Shown: positions 1-8,589 of the stretch, one piece after another | Numbering within the stretch: the first letter of the stretch is position 1 | Layout of the letters: each line of letters begins with the position of its first letter | DNA from: Diplonema papillatum | Lineage: Eukaryota > Euglenozoa > Diplonemea > Diplonemida > Diplonemidae | NCBI GenBank assembly: GCA_030068145.1 | Contig: JAPJBO010000771.1 | Span: forward strand, 1-64,000 | DNA: 64,000 nucleotides | Direction of reading: 5' to 3' | Notes under the pieces: model-generated | Told to the model about the DNA's origin: nothing | The model's database searches: none | The model's input: only the letters and a program-made list of their open reading frames with translations | Translations under genes and position numbers: made by a program

Positions 1-219
1 CCGACTTCGCCTGAACCCCCATCCTGCAGCAGCCGTCTGGCGCCCCCCGGGCTGCCTGCTGCCTGGCGACCATGTCCGAGTGAAGGGCACGGATCGCCTG
101 CTCGCCTGTTTGTGGTTGTGGTGGAGGTTCCTGCTGTTGTTGTTGTTGTGGTGGCTGTTCCTGAGGGGGGGGCGGATCCGCTGCGGGGCCCGGGTTTGCT
201 TCTACACACCCGTCCACCG

Positions 220-1110
220 TCAGGTCGTCCCCACCCCTGCCCCCGGTTGTGTGCTGTCGGGGCGGGCTCCGGGACCGTCCGCCTGGGGCGCCGCGTCCTC
301 GTCCATCGGGACACGAGTGCGTCTCCGCTTCGCCGTCTCGCCCGTGTCCTCGCTCTGGTCCGGCTCTCCTTGGTCCGGCGCAGGCTCGGGGCCTTTCTCC
401 TCCTCCGCCCGGGGCCCGCCCTCGACCACCTGCTCTCCCTTCGGGGGCGGCTCCGGCTGAGTGTCCACCCCCTGGGCTCCTTCTGCTGTCGTGGGTGCGT
501 CCTGTGGGTTTCCTGGTTTTTCCTGTGGGTTGATTTCCGCTGCCTGCTCCCTCTCCTGCTCCGCCGGGCCCGCGAGGGACGGGACGCTCTCCATCTCCGA
601 CCCCTCGTCCGAGTCCGTTACCTCGACGATCTCCACGCTCGCCTCCCACTCGGCCCACACGGCGCCGTACCCCGCGTCGTACTCCTCCTGTAGCCACTTC
701 TTGTGCAGGCTGTACAGGTGGGTGGCCGCCCTCCGTGCTCCCGACACCTGCTGTGCCCGCCACGCCGCCTTGTGGTCCCGCGCGTGCCGCTCCAACGCTC
801 CCTGCGACTGGACCACCTCTCCACAGGTGGGGCAGACCCGGAAGTCCGCCACGCCCTGCTCCGTTGGGGGGAGGGGAAGCTGCTCGTCGCAGGCCGTCCA
901 CATTGCCCACAGCTCCTGCAAAAACGCGTGGCGGACCACGCTTCTCGCCGTCCCCTCCTCCCCGAGCAGGACCTCCATCGCAAGGGCCTGCGCTTCCCCA
1001 GCAAACGGGAATGCCGGGTGAAGCCCCCCCTTCCTTTGCACCCGCCCCGACCTCACGATGGGGGTCCCTGCGTGCTGCCCCTCCCCAAAAAAAAAAACGG
1101 AAGCGGCCAT
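220..1110 (-). CDS. C2H2 zinc-finger protein, possibly ORF of a mobile element
   Basis: A 296-codon frame opens with ATG at 1110. At about residues 93-113 it has one classical C2H2 finger, reading CPTCGEVVQSQGALERHARD followed by the last His (C-x2-C-x12-H-x3-H). The C-terminal half is low-complexity, rich in Pro, Glu and Gly, with a basic KRRRTR patch near the end. Single fingers of this kind are common at the N-terminus of non-LTR retrotransposon proteins and also in host DNA-binding proteins. No reverse transcriptase is visible, but the window ends 220 bases further on. It lies on the same strand as the USP gene and about 0.8 kb downstream of it, so both may belong to one element. Function is not assigned beyond likely nucleic-acid binding. 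Confidence 0.5.
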   Translation of the reverse strand: MAASVFFFGEGQHAGTPIVRSGRVQRKGGLHPAFPFAGEAQALAMEVLLGEEGTARSVVRHAFLQELWAMWTACDEQLPLPPTEQGVADFRVCPTCGEVVQSQGALERHARDHKAAWRAQQVSGARRAATHLYSLHKKWLQEEYDAGYGAVWAEWEASVEIVEVTDSDEGSEMESVPSLAGPAEQEREQAAEINPQEKPGNPQDAPTTAEGAQGVDTQPEPPPKGEQVVEGGPRAEEEKGPEPAPDQGEPDQSEDTGETAKRRRTRVPMDEDAAPQADGPGARPDSTQPGAGVGTT

Positions 1111-1882
1111 ACCACTTCCCTTGCCTCCGACTGCGTTCCCCGTTTTTTTTTTTGTTACGCCGCTCCACCCGGCACTTGGGACCCCGTAACGCGCTCATGG
1201 GGGTTCCATTTTCATGGGCGCGGAAACCAAACGGGAAAAGAGGAAAATTCCACCACGAATACACAAGCATGTCCGCCTTACTCTATTTTACTGGGGGCTC
1301 TTTTGGTTTTGGTGGCGTACCACCTGCCCTTTTCGTCCTGTGGTGGCGAGCCGCCCACATGACCTTGCATTTTTGTGTTCTCTTTTTTTTTTTTCCCTTG
1401 CGTATTGGCCTGTTTGTGTATTCGCGTTTTGAAGGTGGTGGGGGGGGAAATGGTAAACATTCTGAAAAACACGGCATACCTTGGCTGGAAAAGAGAGATA
1501 TATAAATAAGAGGAAGGGCATTCCGTGCATAAAAAGAAACGGAAAAATAGGGGAGCGAGGAGGAGGAGGAAGAGGAGGGACAACCAAAAAATAAAGAGAG
1601 GGAATTGAAGCCCTCTTTTTTTCTCCCCTTTCCAGAAGGGACACAAACAAAATAGTGTGTGAGTGAGATGGCGAGAGTGGGTGCAAGAGAGAGAGTGAGA
1701 GAGTGAGGGAGAGAGAGTGGGAGTAGAACGGACCATGGGAGGGAGTAACGGGGTGCCAAGGGGAGGAGGAAAAACAAAACATACCGAAAAGGAAAGTGAT
1801 GGGTGGGGGGGAAAATGACTCTTGGGTTGTAGTTGGGGGCCTGGGGGGGGGGGGAGCATGCCAGCAGTGGGGGTTGGTGGGC
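1111..1882. other. Intergenic, low-complexity
   Basis: This is spacer between the zinc-finger ORF and the USP gene. It holds short homopolymers (A, T and G runs) and a long purine-rich stretch with GAGA-type repeats at about 1540-1730. A TATA-like stretch (tatataaata) lies at about 1499-1508 on the plus strand, but no plus-strand gene follows. The long minus-strand frames here are composition artefacts. Confidence 0.5.
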
Positions 1883-4800
1883 TCATTTTTGGTCCCTCAC
1901 GCACAGGACATGAGCTGACCTCGTCAGCACTGGCCAATTGACCTTGCGCACTCTCTGTGGACGATCCGTGCTGACGATGTGGGCCGAGCCCCCGACAAAC
2001 CTGGCCAACACCCACTGGGCCCTCGGGTTCTTCGGCCCTACTATGGCGGCGGTGCCTTCCTGGTACTCGAGCTCCGCTCCATCCGTGAGCTCGAGACCTA
2101 GCAAATCTCGCGCTGCTTTTCGGAGGGTGTTGACCGTGAACCACCCCTCCTCCTGCGGTTTTTCTGCCAGGGCTTGGATGTCGTGCTCCCGGGCTGTTGT
2201 GTAGAGCCACGTCTGGATTCGGAACAAGTCGATAAAGTTCGCCCTGTCTCTCTGCCACTCATCCGCCAGCCAGTTCAGGGCTGCCCATCCGCTCTCCCCT
2301 CCTCTGTTGCCCTCTGCTGGCTGCGTGTGGAGACTCCTTGGGAACCGGGTACCAACTGACTCTGGGACTTTGACTCTGCGCCACTCATCCGGGTGTCTAT
2401 GGGGGTCTTTGGCGAGTTTTGCGACTGCGTGGGCGGTGAGGGCTTCCTCTTCTTCCAGAGCCTTTGCACGGCGGAAGGCCAAGCCTTCTTCTCTGTCTAT
2501 GTCCATCTCCTCGGTCGTGCTGGGGGGAGCTACTTCTTCATCCTCTGTAAGGTCGATGACTTCCCACGTGCCCTCCGGTCCTCTTGCTCTCTTCGGTACC
2601 CCCCGGATTCGACTTGGGAGTGTGCCTTCTCCTTCAGCAGTGTCTCCCCGGTCCGAGCTCCTTTTCCTCCGCCTGTTGAAAACTGCTCCTCCTTCTGCGT
2701 CTATGTCGGGCACTCCCTCAGCTGGGGTCAACCCCCTTGCTGCCGTACTCTGAGGCTCTGAGGTGTCCAGCCCTGCCGCAGCTTCTTCAGGCTCGGTGTC
2801 CGGAACAGGGGCCCGGGGGGTATCAGGGGGGGACTCATGAAAGGCCTGCCCGTCCGCCTTCTCCTCCGATCCAGTTCCCCTCGACTTTGTGGCTATCCGT
2901 GGACCTGTCGACAGGGAGTTGGGCTCGCCCGACTCCGAGCTCAGTGAATCCCTTTCGATGTCCCCGGCTGCCTCGGCTTCGTGCCTCCTGCCTTGTGAGG
3001 CTCTGTCTGCCACCCTTCTCCTCGTTGCCTCCACGAACCTCGCGAGGAGTTCCTCCGGGCTTGGCCCCTTGACTCCGGGCCTGTTGCCAGCCGGCTCGGG
3101 CCCATCCACCGTCGACGGCGTGCCATCTCTCCTCTCTGTGTCCTTCGAGGTCTCGGGCTGCTCAGGGGCCGGCTGGTATACTAAAAGAAAGGTGTCCGTC
3201 CCCTCGAACCTCGGCACGGACGAAAAACTGGCATGCTCACCATCAAGAATCGTCCACCTCTGCTCCCTCTCGGCGTGTTCGTTGTACGCGTGCACCCTGT
3301 AATGGCCCGCGTTGTTCCCCCCTGTGTGCGATACCACCGCTGTGAGTTCCAGCTGTCTGCCCAGGCCTGGCAAAGTTATTGTGGTATCTGTGGGCACTGC
3401 TCTCCTGTCTGTGCAGTCGAAAGGGCGCGCCCTTTGTAGCTGAATGATCACCGCTGTGCCGGCCTGGCTAAAGGAGGGCTTAGTCTGGGTCTGCCCCCTG
3501 ACCCCGCAGTTCTCGCATCTGTAGTCCGCCCCTGCCGAGGACCACGCGAAAGCTTCGTCGAGACACCTCTGCACCGAGCCAGCTCCTACGGGGAGGATGG
3601 TTATGTCCAGGTCCTCTTGAGCCATGTGGCCATACTGGCACTTCCCACACTTAACTTCGACCGAGTACCTGTGACGCAGGCCTGCAATTCGGTCCGCCCA
3701 ATTGGAGCTGCAGGCTCGGTGAGCCGTGTTCTCTTCTAGGATCGCTGAGGCCACTGTCCGCAGGACCTCTCCCACGTCGTGTTGTCGACCGTCACCGAAT
3801 GGGCCTCTGACTTTCGCCAGTACAGACCGCAGCACCGCCTCTGAACGGCCGCCTGTCACCCACTTGTGGACCTCTGCAGTTAGTTCTCCCTTCTCGTGTG
3901 TGCCGCACTGCTGGAAGATGGCTATCTGCTGCGCCATGTTGGTGACCGCAAAAAGGTTCAACGCCGCCTGCAGGTAGCACGAGTTCGTGGTCTTGATGCC
4001 TGATCGGCCCTTTGCACCCGGTTTTGCGATCGTCTTATCTCCGAGCCGGTGAGGGTCTCCAACTTCCTCCGAGCTTGGCAGCTCAGAGTCGAGAGCGGCC
4101 AGGGATTCTTTCCTCACGCGGTTCCGCCCCGTTCCTGGGAGGTCGGCAATGTTGCTCGCTTTGTGTGAAGCCAAGCCGGCACCCGGGGTTCTGGGATTTT
4201 CGCTTGCTGTCTCGCCTGTCGTGCTTTGCGGGGACTTCCTGCTCGTCCGTGGATTGTCTGCTTCTGCCTCCTCGGTTGCAGCCGCTTCCCCCTTTGCCAT
4301 CCCCTTCTCAGCTGCCATGTGTGGTTGATTTGCGGCGCTGGGGAGGGAGTGTGCTGGGGGGGTCACGGTTTCATGTTCTTGGACGGGGACGCATTCTGGC
4401 CGTTCCACCTCCAACAGGGTTCGCATGATGTCCACAGTTTCCTCCGGCCCCGAGGTGCCTGGCCTCGCCGCCGACCCTTGCGCCGTTTCGGGTTCAGGAG
4501 TCCGGGGTGTGTCGGGGGGTGTCACGTGAAAGGCCTGCCCTCCCTGTCCATCCCCTACTCCCATGCCCCTTGCCGCTGTGACAGTCCTCGGGCCTGTTGA
4601 TAGGGAGTTGGGCTCGTCTGACTCTGAGCTCAACGAGTCCTTTTCGTCGTCCCCGGCGGCCTCAGCTTCGAGCTTCCCCTCCTGCGGGGCTCTGCCCGCC
4701 GCCAATCTCCTTGTTGCTTCTTCGAACCTTGCAAGGTACTCCTCGGAGCTCGGCCCCTCGTCGTTGGTCCCACTGTTCGCTGGCCCGTGCCCACCCTCGG

Positions 4801-5309
4801 TCTCGCTCGTGCGTTGGGGTGTGCTCTGCGTTGTGGCCTTTGGCGCGGTCACGACGGGGCTGTGGCCTTCGCTGGCCGTTGCCTCTGCTGGCCCCGCCAC
4901 CGTGTCTGCGGGGCTCCTCATCGCGTCACTCGGGGAGCGGCCGGGGTGTTCTGGGTAAACCTCGGGGTCTCCTGTCGGTGCCTCCGGCTGCGGGTGGCGC
5001 GGGCGCGTAGCTCCCTGCGCCCCCACTCCACCGCCTTCTCTGTTGCCGTTGTCGGCCTCCCCGGCTTCCGGTATGTCTTGACTTGCCGAGCCGAGGGGCG
5101 CTGCGTCCCTGGTGTCGCCTAGCGCCTCAGGCTGCTCAAGGGTCGGCTGGTATGCAAAGAGAAAGGTGTCTGTGTCTTCATACCTCGGCGCGGTAGAAAA
5201 GCTCGTGTTCATCCCGTCGAGCATTGTCCACCTCTGACCCCTCTCGGCATGCTCGTTGTGCGCGTGCACTATGTAGTGGCCTGCATTGTTCTCTCCTGTG
5301 TGCGACACC

Positions 5310-5311
<2 letters not shown>
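1883..5311 (-). CDS. Ubiquitin-specific protease (C19) with tandem USP segments and a SUMO-interacting-type motif
   Basis: The complete USP domain lies at about 4000-3190. Its Cys box reads NSCYLQAALNLF (nucleophile Cys codon 3977-3979). Two CXXC pairs follow (CGKC near 3650, CENC near 3505). The His box is SHTGGNNAGHY (His codon about 3302-3304), then a WTILDG segment and FLLVYQP. This order is that of deubiquitinating C19 peptidases. Upstream, 5311-5150 encodes a second His-box half (SHTGENNAGHY), the tail of another USP domain. The acidic Ser/Pro linker after each USP is duplicated: ARFEEATRRL with DSLSSESDEPNSLSTGP in the first, ARFVEATRRR with DSLSSESGEPNSLSTGP in the second. VIDLTEDEE near 2550 matches a SUMO-interacting motif. 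A globular C-terminus of unknown kind ends at 1883. The frame stays open through the inserted poly(A) and beyond to 5812, but homologous coding starts at 5311. This could be a host gene or cargo of a mobile element. Confidence 0.75.
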
Positions 5312-5347
<36 letters not shown>

Positions 5348-5659
5348 GAAGAATCGTACGGGGGCCTTCGAGGCAAACTGGGAAAAATGGGCAAGACAAG
5401 CAAGTTCCAAAAGGGGAAGTTCAAATACTTCGTTTGTGGGCCGACACTCGGGTATTCTCCGGTGTCTTTTCGATTGGTGTGACTCAGTCCCTCCTGCTGC
5501 AAATTTTGTGAAATGCAGGAGTGGACTTGTCACAGCCAACCGCACAGACAGCCTTGATTTTTTTTTAAACACCAGGCCGTACAGTTTGCCAGACAAGAAA
5601 CCTGGTGCCTGACCTGGTGGGTTCTCCGGGTTCACTTCTTCACAACGAAAAACGGCACA

Positions 5660-5745
5660 ACCACGAACACAGACAGGCGCGGTTTGAACCCGCACCAGTT
5701 GCACACTGCAACCGGCGCCTGCCCCACGGCACTGGGGACTCAGAA
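5660..5745 (-). other. tRNA-like segment inside the retroposon
   Basis: On the minus strand there is a B-box-like GGTTCAAACC, one base short of the consensus, preceded by a good 5-bp stem and 7-base loop in the anticodon-arm position (GGTTG / CAACT). The base before the would-be anticodon is A rather than T and the acceptor stem does not pair. It is therefore a tRNA-derived promoter relic of a SINE, not a working tRNA. Confidence 0.4.
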
Positions 5746-5786
5746 AAACGAAAGGAGAGTCGGCTAAGGGCCTGGAAAGGCCGCGG

Positions 5787-6025
5787 CTCAGCCACAAGCC
5801 GCCACCTGTCACTCAGACTGGGGCCAACTAATTCAAAAAACCGGGGGCACATTGGTAACCATCCCGATTTTACCCCGCCTTCACGATGAGAGGGCCACAA
5901 GGGAGTCAAACTTGGCAAGGCTCACCTGGAAGGTGCCTCTTTGCACCGCCCCCCCCGTTCCTGCTGGGCAGCTTGGGGCAGGATCTTTTACGCCCGGGAA
6001 GGGTAGGTGCGCAGCTCGGACGCCA
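5787..6025. repeat. 239-bp exact direct repeat, copy 1
   Basis: By eye it is base-for-base identical and gap-free with 8085-8323 (constant offset 2298). It lies inside the retroposon. Identity over 239 bp in a region full of diverged repeats means a very recent copy event or an assembly duplication. Confidence 0.9.
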
Positions 6026-6143
6026 GATACGAAGTAAGGGGCTTTCACCCACAGCAAAGGTACTGCTTGCCTTGGCCGCGTTTCGAAAAACACGTTTCCA
6101 GGGGACACCGCGAGGAGGTGGCAAGTCAGATTTTGTCCCCCAC

Positions 6144-6602
6144 GAGTCTCAGTCGTTTGCCTAGGCCTGGCAGGGTTATCGCAACGTCCGCGGCTACTGC
6201 TCTCCTGTCTGTGCCTCCAAAGGGGCGTGCCCTCTGCAGTTGGATAAGCACCGTTGTGCCGGCTCGACTGAAGGAGGGCTTGGTCTGGGACTCCCCCCTG
6301 GTCCCGCAACTCACGCACCTGTAGTCCTCCCCCGCCGAGGACCACGAGAACGCTTCGTCTAAGCCCTCCTGTAGCGTCCCGGCCCTCACGGGGAGGATGG
6401 TTGTGTCAAGGTCCTCGTGGGCAGTGTGGCCAGCCTGGCACTTCCCGCACCTGACATCGACCGTGTACCTGTGCCCTAGGCCCGCGATCCGGTCTGTCTG
6501 CCGAGTGTTGCAGGCCCGGTGGGCGGCGTTCTCTTCCTGGACCGTGGTGGCATTGTCGTCCATCACCAAACGGGCCTGAGATGTGGGGGTCCTTGTTGGC
6601 AT
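6144..6602 (-). pseudogene. USP (C19) domain fragment, interrupted
   Basis: The residues from QEENAAHRAC to ITLPGLGKRLRL match the middle of the complete USP domain at 1883-5311 closely, including both CXXC pairs (CGKC and CVSC) and the shared IQLQRARPF stretch. The region that would hold the Cys box is not recognisable upstream, and the His-box half is separated by the 828-bp retroposon. The domain is therefore a catalytically dead or decayed copy. It overlaps the end of the Ala/Lys-rich ORF in another frame, so the two are not cleanly fused. Confidence 0.7.
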
Positions 6603-8110
6603 CTTGTGCCGCTGACTCCTTGGCCGTTCCGTCCGTCCTGGCCCTCTTTCACTTTCTTGGGGTCTACCACCCTCTGCACCGCCGCACTCCTTTTCCTGGC
6701 TGGCGCTGTCGCCGCCCTCTGCTGTCCCTCCCGCCCTGCCCTGGCTGACTGGCTGCCAGGATCCGCTGCTTGACGCCCTCGGGTGGGCTCAGGACTCACA
6801 GTCACCTTCACAGGTCGGGGACCCCTCAAGCTCACAGTGGGGGTGGCGGCTCCTCCTGCACCCCCAGTCCCCTTCAAACCAGACGCGTTGCCCAGACGCG
6901 ACCGGCATGAGTTGCTCGCTTGAGTGGCCCCTTCCCCGCTCGGGATCGTGATCACCCCTCGCTTCCCCTCCTGCGCTTCGGCCGCCGATCCAGCGCAGTG
7001 CTGCCCATTATCTCCGCCCTGGCCAGCTAACTGCGCCTGTCCCCCCGCTGCTTTTGGTGTTAATTTTAGTGCGGCACAACCGGGGGCCCCACCTGAGCTC
7101 CGGCCCCCGGGTGCCGCTGGGGGGGCGTACGGACCATACCTTTGAAGCGGCGGCAGTGCCGCCTCCTGCCGCCCTCCTGCTGGCCTTGCCGAGGCTGCTC
7201 GGGAAGGGTTGGAGCAACCTCGCCCCGTCGCGGCTTGGGGCACCAGGATCGCTGGGGAGACGGGGCTGCTCACCCCGCCTGCCCCCCCCTTGCTGGGTGA
7301 GTCGACCAAGATCACGCAGTCAGGGGAGCTCACCATGGTGGATCCCTCGCCGCTTCGGTTGGAGGCTGCTCCTTGCCTCCCCGACCCCGCCGGCTTCTTC
7401 ACCACCAGCTTGACGCCGGGCTTCCTCTTCCCAGCCTTGGCCTCCGGCGCCCTGGCGGCCGGCTTGACGCCCGGAGTCGCGGTACCTGTGCTGGTTTTGG
7501 TGGGGGGAGGAGCTGAAGAGTGAGAAGGGGGGGCTTGGCGTGCCTTCCGCAACGCCTCCCTCCTCAGCAGGGCTCGCGCTTCCATCGCGTCGGCCTCCTG
7601 CATCGTCCTCTGCCTCCTCTGCTCCGCGTCCTTCCTACATACCTCCGCCCGCTCTGCCTCGGCCGCCTTCCGCTTCTCGTCGTTCTTGCGGATGAGCTCC
7701 GCGGCCACCGCTTGCGTGACGATTTGCTGGGCCCGCACCTCAGCAACGCGGGCTGCCTCCTTCTGCTCCGCCTCGGCCTGAAGGAGCGCAGCGGCCTCCG
7801 CCGCCTGCGCTGCCTTCCGCCTGGCCCCCCTCTCCTGCTCGTCTGCGGAGGGGGCCGCACCCGGCTTCGGTGCGGGCTTCGCCGCCGGCTTTGCTGCCGG
7901 CTTGGGCGCCGGCTGCGCTCCTGCTTGTTCCTGTGCTGGGGGTGGATTAGGGCGTACCTGTCTGTTTCCTCCCTCTGGCGGGGGCGGGCCGGAAGAGTCC
8001 GAGTCAGCACCCGCCGAGCCCGAGTCGGACGGGTCTGACCCGCTGCTCTCCTCATCCTCGTCTACGGGAGCCACAAGCCGCCACCTCAGCCACAAGCCGC
8101 CACCTGTCAC
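6563..8110 (-). CDS. Ala/Lys/Pro-rich protein with probable coiled coil
   Basis: A 515-codon frame with no ATG at its upstream edge: it opens at GTG just after an in-frame stop, next to a possible splice acceptor (gtgacag before GTGGCGG). An acidic Ser/Asp start is followed by PAPKPAAKPAAKPAPKP repeats and then a heptad-like Ala/Glu/Arg/Gln segment (about residues 90-195, for example AAEAAALLQAEAEQKEAARV), typical of a long helix or coiled coil. The rest is Gly/Ala/Pro-rich with basic patches (GKRKPGVKLVVKKP). The USP fragment comes directly after it on the same strand, so it may be the N-terminal part of that protein. No family is recognised. Confidence 0.5.
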   Translation of the reverse strand: MTGGGLWLRWRLVAPVDEDEESSGSDPSDSGSAGADSDSSGPPPPEGGNRQVRPNPPPAQEQAGAQPAPKPAAKPAAKPAPKPGAAPSADEQERGARRKAAQAAEAAALLQAEAEQKEAARVAEVRAQQIVTQAVAAELIRKNDEKRKAAEAERAEVCRKDAEQRRQRTMQEADAMEARALLRREALRKARQAPPSHSSAPPPTKTSTGTATPGVKPAARAPEAKAGKRKPGVKLVVKKPAGSGRQGAASNRSGEGSTMVSSPDCVILVDSPSKGGAGGVSSPVSPAILVPQAATGRGCSNPSRAASARPAGGRQEAALPPLQRYGPYAPPAAPGGRSSGGAPGCAALKLTPKAAGGQAQLAGQGGDNGQHCAGSAAEAQEGKRGVITIPSGEGATQASNSCRSRLGNASGLKGTGGAGGAATPTVSLRGPRPVKVTVSPEPTRGRQAADPGSQSARAGREGQQRAATAPARKRSAAVQRVVDPKKVKEGQDGRNGQGVSGTRCQQGPPHLRPVW

Positions 8111-8323
8111 TCAGACTGGGGCCAACTAATTCAAAAAACCGGGGGCACATTGGTAACCATCCCGATTTTACCCCGCCTTCACGATGAGAGGGCCACAAGG
8201 GAGTCAAACTTGGCAAGGCTCACCTGGAAGGTGCCTCTTTGCACCGCCCCCCCCGTTCCTGCTGGGCAGCTTGGGGCAGGATCTTTTACGCCCGGGAAGG
8301 GTAGGTGCGCAGCTCGGACGCCA
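8085..8323. repeat. 239-bp exact direct repeat, copy 2
   Basis: Second copy of the 5787-6025 segment. The two flank the stretch encoding the Ala/Lys-rich ORF and the interrupted USP half. The right edge, at 8323/8324, is where the Helitron-side sequence begins. The left edge is preceded by an extra copy of its own first bases (agccacaagccgccac). Confidence 0.9.
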
Positions 8324-8584
8324 TGCCTCCTACCAACCCCTAAACCAGCAGGCCGCAAGGTGACGTTCTTCTTTCCTAAGGAGGGGCCATGCGAAGACAG
8401 AGATAATGATGAAAATGGGCCCATTGGTCCGGACCAAAAGTTCCCATGCGCAGAAGAAAATGCTGTTCACCACCTGCCGGCCAATGAAACAGATCAAGGT
8501 ATGTGCCAAAGGGCCTAAATTTCCTTTAAGTATGGGATCAGCACCAAAGGGCCCTACAATCCCACACAACCCAAAATCCAACAG
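8324..8584 (+). other. Helitron 5' exon end and intron (8499-8584)
   Basis: A frame open through 8498 (ending ..PANETDQ) is followed by GTATGT at 8499 and by an acag acceptor at 8581-8584, giving an 86-bp phase-1 intron. Spliced, it reads DQ|GD into the main ORF. The second Helitron gene has the same arrangement (DE|GD), which supports real splicing. No in-frame ATG is seen upstream within this exon, so either the first exon lies further 5' or translation starts at ATG 8590. Confidence 0.6.
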
Positions 8585-8589
8585 GTGAC

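Larger units (their letters stand above)
5312..6139 (-). mobile_element. Poly(A)-tailed retroposon inserted in the USP domain
   Basis: On the minus strand this 828-bp element starts with GGGGACAAAATCTGACTTGC and ends in a run of 35 A (T at 5312-5346 on the plus strand). It is flanked by a 4-bp direct repeat, CCAC, at 5308-5311 and 6140-6143. Removing it in thought brings together the two halves of one USP domain: coding up to ..GLGKRLRL lies on one side and VVSHTGENNAGHY on the other. A tRNA-like segment lies inside, which suggests a SINE or a SINE/LINE chimera moved by LINE machinery. Its first ~155 bases recur at 23181-23337, and an internal 239 bp recur at 8085-8323. Confidence 0.8.

Noticed and set aside
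1499-1508. TATA-like box
   Set aside because: No gene starts downstream on that strand.
1278-2258. 326-codon minus-strand frame
   Set aside because: Overlaps the USP C-terminus in another frame and then runs through low-complexity spacer.
5312-5812. N-terminal 165 codons of the 1309-codon USP frame, including a poly-Lys run
   Set aside because: They are translation of the inserted retroposon and its A-tail, not of the USP gene.
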